The notes: generated by a model from the letters alone, not told the origin. Positions 1-11,780 are shown, counted from the stretch's first letter. The stretch is 64,000 nt of DNA from Anthoceros angustus (GCA_010909165.1 VJWM01000044.1:2170001-2234000), one strand, 5' to 3'. Translations and numbers: made by a program.

Positions 1-123
1 AATAGGACATTGCAAGGGCAGTTGGCTCAAGTCGAGCAGGATTTGGCCACTTCAAAACGCACTTGTAAGGAAGTTGCACAGCGACTAGCCGATCTTAGCC
101 CTCGCACACAATGTAAACCCTAG
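1..123 (+). CDS. 3' end of an unidentified coding region (coiled-coil-like tail)
   Basis: Frame 1 is open from the window edge to a TAG at 121-123, giving about 40 residues. They are rich in Gln, Leu, Ala and Lys with a heptad-like look, compatible with the end of a coiled-coil protein or a retroelement Gag. There is no start codon in the window. The protein is not recognised, and chance openness over 120 bases is quite possible. Confidence 0.2.
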   Translation, partial: NRTLQGQLAQVEQDLATSKRTCKEVAQRLADLSPRTQCKP

Positions 124-304
124 CTTGGGCAGAGGACGGAAAGCGGGGCAGGCAATTTAATATCACGTTCACTTTCCTATGAAAAGAAAGTTAGGACTTT
201 GTGCCACACATTTTAAATATTTTGTGATATTTGAATCTTAACTTCTAAAATTAGTTTGGCTTTATCATATGTACAAGTTTCAAAGTCTCCGGCATTCATA
301 GCAC

Positions 305-560
305 TTGCTTTTTCACTTGTTTTACAAGTACAACTTTTTCACTTGGCGCTTGCATTTTTGGCTTTTTCTCTTGGCACCTGCCAATAAGTACGGCTTTCTC
401 ACTTGGCACCTGCTTTTACACTTGTTCTACAAGTATCGCTTTTCAGTCGTTCTACAAGTATCGCTTTTCACTCGTTCTACAAGTATCGCTTTTCACTTGT
501 TCTACAAGTATTCCTTTTTAGTTGGCACGTGATTTTTCACTTACTCTACACGTACGGCTT
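305..560. repeat. Degenerate 25-bp minisatellite
   Basis: A unit containing 'ttctacaagtatcgctttt' recurs every 25 bases. The three clearest copies lie between about 425 and 510, with more diverged copies on both sides (variants such as 'cacttggcacctgc'). Short reading frames across it are products of the repeat and not genes. Confidence 0.8.
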
Positions 561-1904
561 TTTTTCCTTGTACCACCACCTCCACACCCCGAGTGCATGT
601 CATGGGGGTGCTCAGTCATAGACAAGGAAAGAACTTCATAATTCAATAGACTGTGGGTGAATCAAAACCGAAATGGGGTGTCATCCTTGCTTTGTTGCTA
701 TCGTCCCACTTCATGGGCATGCCGGTGTCCCCCGTGTGAGGTCTAATCCGCGAGATCACTCGTTAAAATACAAATACACCTACTGTCTGAAGAATAGAAT
801 ACGTGTCAAGGTGCGAAATAAGGTGGCAATTTTGGAATGCTGGAATTGGCAAGACATTCCCTTTTGTGGCTAAGCTGGCTTCCTCTCTCTAGAGGAAAGG
901 ATCCACAATGTTTCGTGGTCGGTGACATTTTGCGTAGGAGGCTGATTTTTTGTTTGACAAAATGAAGCGTACTAGTACCATGATCATAGAGGTGGGTATA
1001 TGCTTGGGTTGGAGGTGGAATGTCATCTCTACCTATATCTAGGCAGAGGACAGCTAGGTTCTTATCCTTCAGCTCCCTTTTCAACATCAAATGTGAAGTA
1101 CATGACTGGAATTTTTCTTGCCCAATGGTACGAATGGTCCAACAAGCACCTCAACACTAGAGATGCTTCCATAGAAGAGGCCTAGGTATTAGGGTTTTGG
1201 CTCGATAGCAGAATCTTGTGCTTTGTCCCCTGGGGGATCGTAGTTTTTTATCAACCAGGGACACTCCCACCTTGTACAGTTTCTATTGAAGAGCGTCAAC
1301 GCTAAAAAGATGATATGCAATAAATGACATATAGCCTTGTGTGTGTATTTCAATTTTTTCAAATTCTCATTATTGCTCTGAATGTGATGTAAAGTAATTG
1401 GCAACGAGTCTAAATTATGTATGTTTGTTGGTCATCGGTTAATAGTGCCTACAACCCGATAAATTTAATGATAGAAAAGATGTCCTCTATGCATGGAATA
1501 GAGTAGACATTATTAATAGACGAGATGGGAAATCCCATCTACCCTTGAAGTCCGAGGAGGAACAACCCAAAAAGGGCTAATGGTAAAAAGGGAAGTCTTA
1601 GTCCCTCCGAATGCCTTTCCCGTAACTACCTACTTCTGCGCTTTCTGCAGAGCTATGGAAACTCGCTGGCAAAAGAAAGCTACCACAGAGGAAAGGGGGA
1701 GGCCCCTCCAATTCCTGTGGTTGTGATAGGCTTTTGCACACTTTTTAATTAACCTAGAGAAGTCCTTGCCCATAGCCTCATGAGTCTCAAGGGTGAGGGG
1801 GATGAAAAAATGTCCTTTATGCCAACATGCCTCTCTAGACTAAATAGTATGCAATGTTCTCTCCACCAATATGAACATATATATGAGATGAGGTCAACTG
1901 GTCC
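561..1904. other. No gene recognised
   Basis: Only short frames on both strands, without splice-supported continuation or family resemblance. A short inverted segment near 1,520-1,545 ('gatgggaaatcccatc') is a small perfect palindrome. Confidence 0.5.
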
Positions 1905-3015
1905 AAGTGCCCTGTTTAGTCTCCGTCGGGAGTTCACCCTACTTTGCGATTCCCTGTAGGGGAGATTGCTTCGGCCCCCGACCTGCGGGTTTTGGGGGTC
2001 CCCTTCAATTCCCCTTACTTCGTGGGGAGCTTCCTCGATCACGCTCTTGTGGAAGATTTTACCTCTCCCACATGGAGGACCTCCCTTTGTTGGAGGATGC
2101 ATATGTGGCCTTTGGTATACTTTCCTCTTGTTTAGCTAGGCGTCCCGATTACCTCATCCGCACATCGCCCCTGTCTCCAATTCTTCTGTCCCAATTGTAG
2201 GGGTTTGACAAGAAGATCATGGACACTCTTGGTGACATCATGGGCCCTGGGGCTGTCGAATGCCCTGCACTGCAGGCGATCTTGCCCGCTGGCAAGCATC
2301 CCTGCTAGTGCAATTTGGAGGAATCGATCTGCTGTCGCCAGAGGTATCTTCCCTGGCCGCGTTCTAGAGCAATTGGGCTTTCTCTGCCCCTACTTTGGCC
2401 TCCAGCTTCATCCTCCTTTCTGGAGGATTTTGTATCAGTAGTGGAGGAGAGAACTTTCCCTCTCCAAGTATCCCTAAGGCTGGCCAGGGATAAGTTATCG
2501 GCTGATGCGCAATATGAATTCCCTCCCTTCACGACATTCATCACTGATAATTTCAGGGGGATTGTAGGCATCCATGCTTGAGAAGCAGCTTGGTCAGGCT
2601 TTCCAGCCTGTCCTTATGGACCCTTCCATCCCCAGGTCCACAAGAGCTCGGCTTCGCTCTTGCTCTGGGAAGGGCGCAAGTGCCTAGCTACTAGCTCGTC
2701 CATGTATACGGGGTTTTCTCATCGCACTAACCACCTTCTCTACTGTAATGCGATTTCGTCTTGGCATGTGGCCACTTCCCTCCTTACCTGCGAGTGTGAC
2801 TCTGCCCTTGATGACTCCGGGATACACCTTGCTCGTTGCCCCCTTGGGGTCATCGCATTTCCACCCATGATGCCATTTGCGATGTTATGTTCGCCATTGC
2901 TCACGAAAGTGGCTACATGGCCTAAAGGGAGCGAGGGTACACTCTTCGTACAGGTCGGTCAATCAGGGCTGACTTTTACCTCCTCCGCGGCGATCAAGTT
3001 TCGCGCCATATGTTA
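1905..3015 (+). pseudogene. Decayed LINE-like reverse transcriptase, C-terminal part
   Basis: Plus-strand frames 1,907-2,200, 2,315-2,581 and 2,660-3,016 read as one interrupted protein. The last part has a Cys-x-Cys, then His-x3-Cys cluster ('CECDSALDDSGIHLARC'). After a frameshift near 2,850 come 'HDAICDVMFAIAHESGY' and then 'RADFYLL'. This order (zinc-binding CC..HC, an 'RHDAIRD'-like helix, a short 'RADVLL'-like strand) is typical of the C-terminal region of many non-LTR retrotransposon ORF2 proteins. Stops and frame changes show it is dead. The RT catalytic motif itself was not found, so the family is an inference. Confidence 0.4.
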
Positions 3016-3421
3016 AGAACATCATAATTTTTGAAGGGGGTGAATAATCTCGAAGGGGGTTTTCCGTAAATAATTTCTAAAGGGGGTTTTTGATGGGCCC
3101 TAAAACAGTGTTTTTAAGACATTCCGGAAAACATCTCCCAAAAAGAGGGTGTCACCCACTAAATTTCCTACTTTCCATCCAGCAATGTTTCTGTCGAATG
3201 GTGGTTGCAAACTCGAACCTATGGGATTAATGCAAAGTAGGAACGGTAAGGAAGGCCGTTCCTACCGGAAAGGGACGACTGTAAATTCACTTTTCGGAGG
3301 AAAATGTGGTTTAGTAAGGACACAATAAAAGCCACAGACAGAGTATTTCCAAAACATAGTTACATCTGGAACCAGACGTACTATTCACTCTGGGACCCCG
3401 GGACAAACCGTGATTTCAGTT

Positions 3422-4230
3422 TCACTCATCACCAGAGTTCAATCCTTCTTCATCACTTGGTCCAGCTTCTCCAGCATTGTCATCACTATCTTCAGTGGCA
3501 CTTTGACTTGCAGGCTGTATTAAGCCACGCAACTCGCAGAGCTTATCCCTTATCGCTTTTTTGTCCACCGCATACACATGTTTCCATGCGTTCAATGCAA
3601 ACCCATAATACAGGGTGGTTGTTTCATTCACAAACACCTCCTGTATGTTTTTTGGGTAATAGACCTTATTCCCTTTTTTCCTCGGCATCAGACCAAATGG
3701 GTTTGCACTCTGACGGACTATGTATTCCTACACATATCTCCCTTTATACGCATCTGTGTGCTCGATTCGATACCTGTGGATAAGAAAGTGAGATCGCGGT
3801 GCATCTAGCTTCGCGTCAATGACTCTCCCCAATCCAGAATGGCCAGTTATGCGTGTCCATAGTGCACGGCACTGCCAGAAACATCCCCTTCAAGATTTCC
3901 ATTATGTCCCCATTCATCCGCATCATTTCCACTGTTGCCTTCCGGCATTTTGATATGCCCCCAAGTACATATCACGCTGTGGGAGGTCCCTCAATAATGC
4001 CTCACTTAGCAAAGCTTCATCTGGCACTTGAAGTGGTCAGGCTGTATGATCCACTTTTACACGTGAAAACCACTTCCAAAGACGCTGCAGCATTAGCTCA
4101 ATGTAATTCTCCACAATGATAGCAATCTCCTTCCGGTCCACCCAAAAGGCTTCCCACCACTTGTACTCTTCAACAGTCACCTATGGACGCAAATCTTTTA
4201 ACCCTTCCTTCAAATGGGCCACACCTTCCA
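3422..4230 (-). pseudogene. Unidentified minus-strand coding relic with acidic tail
   Basis: Reading the minus strand from about 4,230 down to the stop at 3,422 gives long open segments in changing frames: 'VTVEEYKWWEAFWVDRKE' near 4,160, 'DEALLSEALLRDLPQRDMY' near 4,000, and an uninterrupted 88-residue segment at 3,688-3,422. That segment contains 'NPFGLMPRKKGNK' and ends in an acidic tail with 'GPSDEEGLNSGDE'. The pattern looks like a protein with frameshifts, perhaps a transposon-encoded accessory protein. I do not recognise the family. Confidence 0.35.
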
Positions 4231-4314
4231 TCGGTGATACTGCTGCCCTTCTTGTCCCCTAGCTTCACCGTGATGCATCAGAGGATGGTGCTGAGGCACC
4301 GACCAGCGCCTCCC

Positions 4315-4650
4315 TTAGCACCACCACCAGGTGCATGCGGGTGAGCTAGAGGAGCCGCCGGGCCGCGCCTCCCCAGATGCCTCATGCGCCGGCCGGCCCT
4401 CCCCTAGCACACCGCCCATGGGCGGCCGGCCCCGCCCAACACGCCCTTCCATGGCGCCACGGCGCCTTCCCCTAACACACCGCCCATGGGCGCCGGCCGG
4501 CCGGCCCTCCCTTAGCACACCGTGCCCATGGGTGTCGGCACGCCTCCCCAGCACACCATGCTCATGGGCGGCCGGCCCCGCCCAACATGCCCTTGACCAT
4601 GGGCGCGGGCCGCCGCCTCCCCTAGCACACCACCATGGGCGCCCGGCGCC
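4315..4650. repeat. GC-rich degenerate minisatellite
   Basis: About 10 loosely repeated units of roughly 30-40 bases built on 'cctagcacaccgcccatggg' and 'cggccggccccgcccaaca'. The Gly/Arg- and Pro/Ala-rich frames on both strands are low-complexity shadows of the repeat. Confidence 0.75.
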
Positions 4651-4685
4651 GTCATAGGTTGTCTTTAAGAAAATGAGTATTTAGC

Positions 4686-4899
4686 GGCTCAAGAAGAAGA
4701 AGAAGAAGAAGAAGAAGAATTTTATTTAAGTCCACTAAGGACGGTTGATCATGGGACTTGGTACTTAATAACTTGTACCATGGTGTGCCTAAGCTACTTG
4801 TACCAAGGGCATCCACTCCCTTTAGGCACCCCATCTAAGTACCGATCCAAGCTCAAGATGCTTAATCACGGCGTTCTTATAAATGTGTGTCCATTTGGC
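4686..4899 (-). mobile_element. SINE-like short retroelement, copy 1, (CTT)n tail
   Basis: Read on the minus strand, this is a roughly 210-base element starting at 'ccaaatggacac' (4,899) and ending in 'taaataaaattcttcttc' plus a CTT repeat (4,719-4,692). It is closely matched by a second copy at 9,834-10,041 in the same orientation. The two copies diverge from their flanks at the same 5' base and end in the same simple repeat. That is what a full-length SINE or a fixed-length LINE 3' fragment would show. I could not confirm A- and B-box promoter elements, so 'SINE' is an inference. Confidence 0.55.
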
Positions 4900-6012
4900 C
4901 TAGGCCATACAATTTGGGACCGTTGGTCAAGTGCTTGGGAAAAAGATGTTGCAATGAAAAGGTTCTGTATTCGAAACCCATATCTTCTTAATAACTCAAT
5001 CTTAATAATTCAACTTTGTTGATTTTAAGAATGCTTGCATGGGCGCATGGGCAACTAACTTTGTTCATTTTAAGGACGCTGTCATTGCCTTAAAGCCCAA
5101 GTGGTTGCATTGAGTGCCAGAAGGTTGCAGACCACGACTGGCGACCTTTTGGATGAGTCGGCCGGACCCTAGATCTTTGTGTGGCGATCGACACCGTCGA
5201 GGCCAGGCCCAAGAATGATACTATTGAAGACGAGCAAGCAATGGAGGAGAACGACAACTTTGAGGCGGAGGATATGGACCGCCTCCGGAATATGGCGGTG
5301 GTGCTTGACTCAGTTTTGGCGCAAGGCATGGATGAGTCGCCAGGCCGCACTCTTAATGACTATTGTCGATGCTGATGACCACTTCCTCCTTTAGCAATTG
5401 TTTGTTGCAATGTTATCACGACCACTGAAATGAGACTCCCGCTAGTACAGGATTGTTTTCATTGTGTTCCCCCACTTGAAAGTAAAAGTTTTCGGTTGTA
5501 ATAAACATATGAAAATGGCAGCCTCTATGCATTCTACAAAACGAACGGGCCACACCCTCATGCTCCAGTTCTCGGGTGTAGACTTGAAAGTGCATCTTTT
5601 ATCAAAAGTATGACCTCAGAAAGGGTGTGCGCATTATCAAAGTAGGGCAGATATGCTGTTGCAGGAAAGGTGTACATCGTGACAAGGGGGTGTTGTCTCG
5701 ACCGAAGGGGGTTACTATATTCCCCCCCCTTCAGAAATTATCATGTTTAAGGTGAAACTTACAATGTAGGTTGTCATAATTGATAATACTCATAGATTAA
5801 GTTATTTAGCTATTCTCATCAATTGATTTTATATAGCAATAATGACAGGAATTATCTGCAAATAGATTTGATTATTTTAATCAATGCTTTGTAATATGCT
5901 TGTAAGCAAGTGATGGTTTAGCGGATCATGGTGATGTGTGCACATCAAGGCACCCATATGCCGGCTGTCCGGTAGGCAACATGCAAGGTATTCCAGTTTT
6001 GAAGACTGCGGA
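4900..6012. other. No confident gene; weak acidic open frame
   Basis: A 64-residue frame at 5,181-5,375 (plus) is acidic ('ENDNFEAEDMDRLRNMAVV') and could be a remnant of a transposon protein, but nothing supports a start, a splice or a family. Confidence 0.3.
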
Positions 6013-6245
6013 TTTTGGAACGATGGTGAGCATAGATAATAGGCATCCACTGCTCTTAAGGTTACGATTTTCAACAAGTCTTGAACATAGTTTTGGCTTG
6101 GACGGACCTTTGTGTTGTCGACTTTACCTTTTGGAACGATGGTGAGCATAGATAATAGGCATCCACTGCTCTTAAGGTTACGATTTTCAACAAGTCTTGA
6201 ACATAGTTCTGGCTTGGACGGACCTTTGTGTTGTCGACTTTATCT
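6013..6245. repeat. 116-bp tandem duplication
   Basis: The segment starting 'ttttggaacgatggtgagca' at 6,013 is repeated immediately at 6,129 with only a few differences (for example tagttttgg versus tagttctgg). A smaller duplication of 'gattgtgctggactcc' follows at about 6,336-6,385. The near identity indicates a recent duplication. Confidence 0.9.
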
Positions 6246-7375
6246 TTTGAAGAGTGCAACTTTATGCTAAGCAATTTCTATTGTGTGTTTGATGCATGGG
6301 CGTGAGCGTGATGCAATTCGACTCTGGTCTTAGGATTGTGCTGGACTCCATATGCGAGGAGATTGTGCTGGACTCCGTATGCTAGGTTTTGCTTATAGGT
6401 AATGTGAATTTTGCTGGCATTACAATGAAATTTTAAAAGTAGGGGACCCTTTTTTATTATCAAACTAGATTATCAAGGTAGTCGCTAGCTGCAAGCCGGT
6501 CTTAGGTTCTTCGTTAGGTTTTTTTTTCCCCTTTTTATCATCAAAATAGGTTATTATTAAAATAGGACACTAGGCTAGTAGCTAGGTGCAAGACAGTCTT
6601 AAGTTCTTTGTTAGGTTTTCTTTCTTTTCCTTTATCTAATTACATGTGAGAATTAAGATACTTTTCCATTGCAACATCTAGTATCACAACACATATAAGG
6701 TACTCATTATTCATTCCCTCCGTGACCATTATGTCATGCCTCCAAAATCTCCTAGATCCTCATGACCTAGCAAGCATGCACCTACAACACAAACTAAGTT
6801 GCAACTAAGTTTTGGTGAAGCACTAGTTACTTGATGGAATTTGCTGGAATCTGGAACATGGATGTGAGCTATAAGTCAATGGGCTCCACGTTAGCTTGGG
6901 TATGAAAGTAAAGAATGACAATTGGCCTTGAAAAAAGCTTAGATATTTTGAACCCAAATTGACTTGAATTCAAGATTACAATTTAGACCCAGATTGACTT
7001 ATTCAAACTTGCAATTTGAACCTAGATTGATTTGAATTCAAGATTGCAATTGTCTTATGTCAGCAACAATTAGTAAACAGCTACTTTAATTAATTTATAA
7101 TGAATTTATAAATAATTGTTGGAGGGTTAAGTGTCTTTGGACCAGGTAAGGAATTGCAACCTTGATTTATTGAAGAGCCACCTATAACTCCGAAGGTTTG
7201 CAGCCCTGATCGGCTCCTCCGGTCTACGTACATATATATTACTTGTCGTGGGACGAACCCAAAGAATGTCGGGTTCGCTGTTCATATGCTTGCGTTGAGC
7301 CTGGACAACTACATGGGTACAGCTGGTCCATACATGACGCCCCAAACCAGACCCAGTACTACCACCGGAAAGTGC
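6246..7375. other. AT-rich intergenic DNA, no gene seen
   Basis: No supported gene. Around 6,950-7,060 the phrase 'gattgacttgaattcaagattgcaattt' occurs in three degenerate versions (an approximately 40-base repeat). The part next to 7,375 probably holds the 3' untranslated region of the phosphatase gene. Confidence 0.5.
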
Positions 7376-9603
7376 CTAAGATTTATCCTTCAATAGGGAC
7401 CCCGAATGAGTTTCTGTCGAAACAGACGCGCAAACAGCTTCCTTGTGACACACGGACGAGGAAGCTTCGACTATCACGCTTCTTTTCTCGCACACAGTAT
7501 CCCGGACAACTTCCAGGTGCGCCGCAGCTTGGGGGACCATTGAGGCCCTTGGAGGGGGCGGCGTCAGGAACATATCCTCCGGAACTAAGAATCGCACTCC
7601 GGCTGCCTGCAATGGGTTGGAACGTCAAACCACTTTGATCATGGACTGCGATGCACCCACAAGTCAATCAGGATAGTTTAATCAATACCTTGGCAAAGCC
7701 ACTGTCAGCATCGCTATGATCACCTGGTCGGCCAGCAGCATCTCCTACGTAGAAGGAACTGCTCATGGCACAGCAGTTCAAAACGTCAAGAGCACTACAA
7801 TATCCCACGACAGCCAGCATCTCAGGACAACTGGGAAAGACGATGTCGTTTCCTTTCTTTTGCTGGTGCAAATACCTCTCTCTGTCGATTGCAATTCCGT
7901 CATTAAAATGTCGTTCCATCAGCTGCCACATCCCAGGTGCTGGCTTTCTACATGGATCAGAGCTAACGCCACACGAGATGAAAACCTGCAGTAGGCAAGG
8001 CAAAGATTGTGATTCAGGATGGGGTATGTAGCAACGGGTAAACTGGAGTGTAAGCAATCAGCGCTGTAACGAAATTACAAATCATGCAGCTCACAGAGGA
8101 TCCGAAGAAAGAAACACACCAAAATAGGAGCTCTGACTGTCTTCCTGAAGCCGTCTAGACGACCCACTTTGGAGTCAATAGCTTTTTGTCTGCTTCGAAC
8201 CCAGCGATCAATGTTGGATTCATTTGTGAATACCACCTGCAGAGAGCACAGATTAGTAAAGGAAAGAGCAAGAAGCGACGTTTGGGCACAGTAACCCTGT
8301 GAAATGCATATCAACTGAAAACATGCTGGACAACGGCTGTCACAAACCAGCTTGAATCCATCATTGTGATAGCTTTCCATCTTTTCAGGAATTGATGAAT
8401 ACAGGAGAGACCAGGCATCTGCACCATGTCTGGAACCATCAAAAGATTCATCAAAGTCCAATATCTACGAGGCATTCTTTGATCAAGACAACCCAGCCAA
8501 GGTTTAGAGAACAAACCTACTGACTGATGTCTTCACGAGACAACCATCAAAATCGAATGCAGCAATCTTTTTGGAGGCTTTGAGACCATCCGCCTGACTG
8601 ACACGAGAGGGAAAAAATGTAAAGCATAAGAATCAGACCACAATCGGGTAATTCAGGTGACAAAATCAAGTTTCTAGGAAGATCAGGTGAATGATACATT
8701 GCTATGATGGTGAGCTCACTTGTCCAATGATCACTGTAGCAAAAGCTTTCCAGCCCTTGGGCAAAGATGCATCCTGTGGAACCAGCACGCCAAAATTACG
8801 TTGAATTATTTGAGAGCAATAAATCTCAAAACCACAGAGCCCTCCTTGCCTCAGAAGGAGCAGAGCTGTTGCACGGTTACTCTTCACATACTCTGTAGTA
8901 TCTGGTAAGCTTGGATGGGTTGAAGCTGTTCAGCATAGCTTCCCATTTCTTGTCGAAGAAGACCTCCTAGAAGACGTCCTTGTCAGCCAAATAACCCTCG
9001 GGGCAAACATGCTGCAAAACGGAAATGAGACCAAACGAATCCAGTGCAGCTATCCTACCGTCGACTGTTCCGGACTCTCTGATCCTTCCACAGGCTTAAG
9101 CAGATCCCTTACTGCCTTTTGATCAGCAGCCTGAAAAACACAAAGGCAGCCAACAACCTTCACATTGCATCCCCCAAAGTTTCTTCAAAAACATCTGGCA
9201 AACGGACACATCCAACAACAAACGCGCCCTCTCCTCTTGTCTCAAACTCTCTCGTAACACTTCCAGCCCCCAAGAAATCAACTTCTTGCTGTTCAGCAAA
9301 CCTGCTGACCTTGAGCAACTGGAACCCGCCCATGCTGTCCACTGCCGTCGCATCAAGGCCCAGCTGTGCTGTGGTCATGCAATTGGCATGGTACCTGAAT
9401 GGAGGCAAAGAACATGCTGTCAAGCCCGCTGGTGAGAAACAACAAGCTTACCAGCGCCTGACTTACCACAGGGTGACAAGATGCCCTGCTCCACCCTTGC
9501 TGACGGAGCCCACTCGCACACTCCCTTTCGAAATGGCACCGCCACACTGCTTGCAAGTGGACCTACCAGACTTTGCATACTCCACCACGAGCTTTAGCGG
9601 CAT
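7376..9603 (-). CDS. ZDP: Polynucleotide 3'-phosphatase with PARP-type zinc finger (ZDP-like)
   Basis: DNA-repair phosphatase that would remove 3'-phosphate from nicked DNA ends in the nucleus. Eleven minus-strand exons join in frame to 369 aa: 9603-9467, 9394-9310, 9130-9059, 8966-8892, 8773-8720, 8593-8517, 8429-8348, 8236-8120, 7985-7876, 7758-7689, 7606-7376; all junctions are GT-AG. A PARP-type finger lies at residues 8-75 (C17, C20, H48, C51). A HAD/PNKP phosphatase domain follows: FDFDG at 154-158 (catalytic D155 and D157), FTNES at 197-201, RKP at 246-248, GDAAGR at 275-280. The start at 9603 opens 'MPLKLVVEYAKSGR'; the frame upstream has no ATG. Exon 4 uses the acceptor ending at 8967, because extending it upstream brings in a TAG. 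After 'RFLVPEDMF' there is an unusual tail of about 60 residues. Arabidopsis ZDP is larger with several fingers; this is a short form. There is no kinase domain, as expected for plants. Confidence 0.88.
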
Positions 9604-10284
9604 GGCGCTAGAGCGGAGTGTGGTAACCAAGGCGCCCACTGCTCCTCCAGTCACGCACCCATAAGCACGTCCTTCCCTGCATTACGATAATATTACCCAG
9701 AGTCACCAATGGCCCAATTCTCCGATGAAGACCGAAAGGCGCAGGAAACTTCATGGCAAAAGCTTCTGTGACCTTGGCCATCCGGCGAAGCGTGCAAAGA
9801 GTACCGGAATTCTTATCATGACCTGTCAGAATGCAAGCAAGAAGAAGAAGAAGAAGAATTTTATTGAAGTCCACTAAGGACGGATTTCCGTGATGGGACT
9901 TGGTACTTCACAACTTGTACCATGGTGTGCCTAAGCTACTTGCACCAAGGGCATCCACTCCCTTTAGGCACCCTATCTAAGTACCGATCCAAGCTCAGGA
10001 TGCTTAATCACGGCGTTCTTATAAATGTGTGTCCATTTGGAGTGCAGTACCAGCCGGCTATGAGCCTGGAATAGACGAGCCACAATCATCAGGCTGGAAA
10101 TATTCTTTCCCTTTGTGTGGCTTGGATCAGATTGAATATATGACCCGACTGCCGCCGGTGCGGAAGCCGGAGGTGATGAACGAGGAGCTGCTGGAGCGGG
10201 GCTTTTGGTTATTAGGAGGCGGTGTTTGCATGAGCAGGAGCTGAATTTCCGTGCTGGTCTTGGAGGTTTGTTGTGAAGGGGAAC
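9604..10284. promoter_or_regulatory. Divergent intergenic region between phosphatase and fucosyltransferase genes
   Basis: The two start codons point away from each other 681 bases apart, so both promoters must lie here or in their 5' exons. About 200 of these bases are the SINE-like insertion at 9,834-10,041. No TATA box could be assigned confidently. A short minus-strand frame upstream of the phosphatase start could act as an upstream ORF. Confidence 0.45.
9834..10041 (-). mobile_element. SINE-like short retroelement, copy 2, (CTT)n tail
   Basis: Closely matches the copy at 4,686-4,899, with scattered substitutions and short indels. Same orientation, same 5' end ('ccaaatggacac' at 10,041, minus strand) and same (CTT)n tail. 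It lies in the region shared by two divergent genes. Confidence 0.55.
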
Positions 10285-11780
10285 ATGTACGGGAGGGTCA
10301 GACAACAACAGGCCCATGGCTACTGCCTTGGAGTGTGTTTTGCCATTGTTCTGCTCTTCATCGTCGAGTTGTACGTGAAAGGAGCTTGGCCCGGCTCGAG
10401 CACCGCCGCTTTGAGACTCACATTTACACCCGAATGGGAAGACACTTCCGGAAACAACATCATGAGAAACCACTACGTTTGGGACGCGGAAGTTGGATGT
10501 CCACAGTTCAGAGCCAAGCACCGGAAAGAGATGGCGAGCAGCGTGTCCAACGTTTCCACAGCTCGGACCCGGAGCTTACAGGGAGTTGAGGACATTTCCT
10601 GCAGCCAGCTTAAACTTCAGCATGTTTCCATTAGATTGAACCGTTGGACGTGGCTTCCGGGCAGCATGGAGAGCCTTTACTCCTGTAGATGTGGCTTGAC
10701 CTGCATGTGGACAACGTCAGACGTGCTGGCAGATGAGCCGGATGTGATGTTGTATGAAACATACCATCCGCCGGTGGAAGTAAGGTCTCACCTCTTGATC
10801 ATGGTTACCTCTTGATTCCCTTGGAACACTTGGTGCCCTTACAGGAACAGTAATGGGAAGACGAAACACTTGTCTTCTCTTGCCCACACTGTTGCAGCTA
10901 CAGTGATGGCAACAGTGGCTAGGAGGAGCCCACTGACGGAAGTGTACTTTTGTTTTGCAGAGATACCTTGGACAGCCACTTCGAGCTTATCTGAATATGG
11001 AGCCAGGGAGACTTAGGGCGCCAGTTCAGGAGTTGTTTGTGAGCTATCATGCGGAAGACGACGTGCAAGTCACATACACTGCGCACGTATTTGGGCGCCG
11101 TAATCACTTCGTGTCGCGATTTAAATCGCAGGTGATCATTTGCATACTTCTGGCTTTGACGTCCTCGTGACTGCTACCGACCCTGAGCTTCAGTGTTGCT
11201 TGTTTGGCAGGAGGCACTTGTGTATTGGTCTTCTTCCAGATGCGTGCCGGAGAGACAGGAACTTGCTCAACAGATCCTTCCGCTACTGCCTGTCCACTCC
11301 TTTGGCAAGTGCCTGAATAACATGGGTGGCAGAACTATAGCCTCCATGTACCCAAAATGCATGAAAGATGTGGAGTCTCTTGGATGGCAAGGGCATATAC
11401 ACTGTGCAATGTCACACTACAAGTTCGTGCTTGCCATAGAGAACACGAGACTGGAGAGCTACGTGACAGAGAAGCTGTTTTTTGCACTAGAGTCAGGCTC
11501 AGTCCCTATCTACTTCGGGGCCCCAAACTTTTTGGATTTTGTACCTGTACACTCAGTCATAGATGGATACAGTTTCAGCAGCTTGGAAGATTTGGCAGCT
11601 TATGTGAAGACAGTGGCAGATGATCCCCTGCTCTATGCTGAGTACCACGCTTGGCGTCGTTGTGGAGTCCTGGGACCACATGCTATGGCGAGGGCCATCA
11701 GTCTGGATTCGCTGCCTTGCCGCCTTTGCGAAGCTGCCAGCAAATTGGGAGGGAGGAATGCCACGATTGCTGAAGATTGA
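10285..11780 (+). CDS. FUT13: Alpha-fucosyltransferase, GT10 family (FUT13-like, Golgi)
   Basis: Golgi type II membrane enzyme transferring fucose from GDP-fucose to N-glycan antennae; the plant FUT13 group makes the alpha-1,4 linkage of the Lewis a structure. Three exons, 10285-10779, 10961-11131 and 11211-11780, join in phase to 411 aa (Arabidopsis FUT13 is about 400). There is a short cytoplasmic N terminus, then a membrane anchor at about residues 13-32 ('YCLGVCFAIVLLFIVELYV'). The GT10 signature is in exon 3 at about 289-325: 'FVLAIENTRLESYVTEKLF' then 'GSVPIYFGAPN', the nucleotide-sugar site. The C terminus has 'EYHAWRRCG' and 'LPCRLCE', which I associate with FUT13 rather than with core alpha-1,3 enzymes FUT11/12. 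The start is the first ATG of the open frame. The assignment within GT10 is less certain than the family. It converges with the RING gene. Confidence 0.88.

Noticed and set aside
305-560. Possible CRISPR-like array
   Set aside because: Units are directly adjacent and degenerate with no unique spacers; this is a minisatellite in a plant genome. The same holds for 52,975-53,165.
4940-4990. tRNA-like 'ggttctgtattcgaaaccc'
   Set aside because: The T-arm-like stretch has no matching acceptor, D and anticodon arms around it.
8967-9008. In-frame TAG in phosphatase exon 4, suggesting a pseudogene
   Set aside because: An acceptor 'gtcttctag' ends exactly at that TAG; using it keeps phase 0 on both sides and removes the stop.
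9463-9654. Earlier phosphatase start at 9,654
   Set aside because: That codon is GTG; the first ATG in frame is at 9,603, which also gives the normal PARP-finger N terminus.
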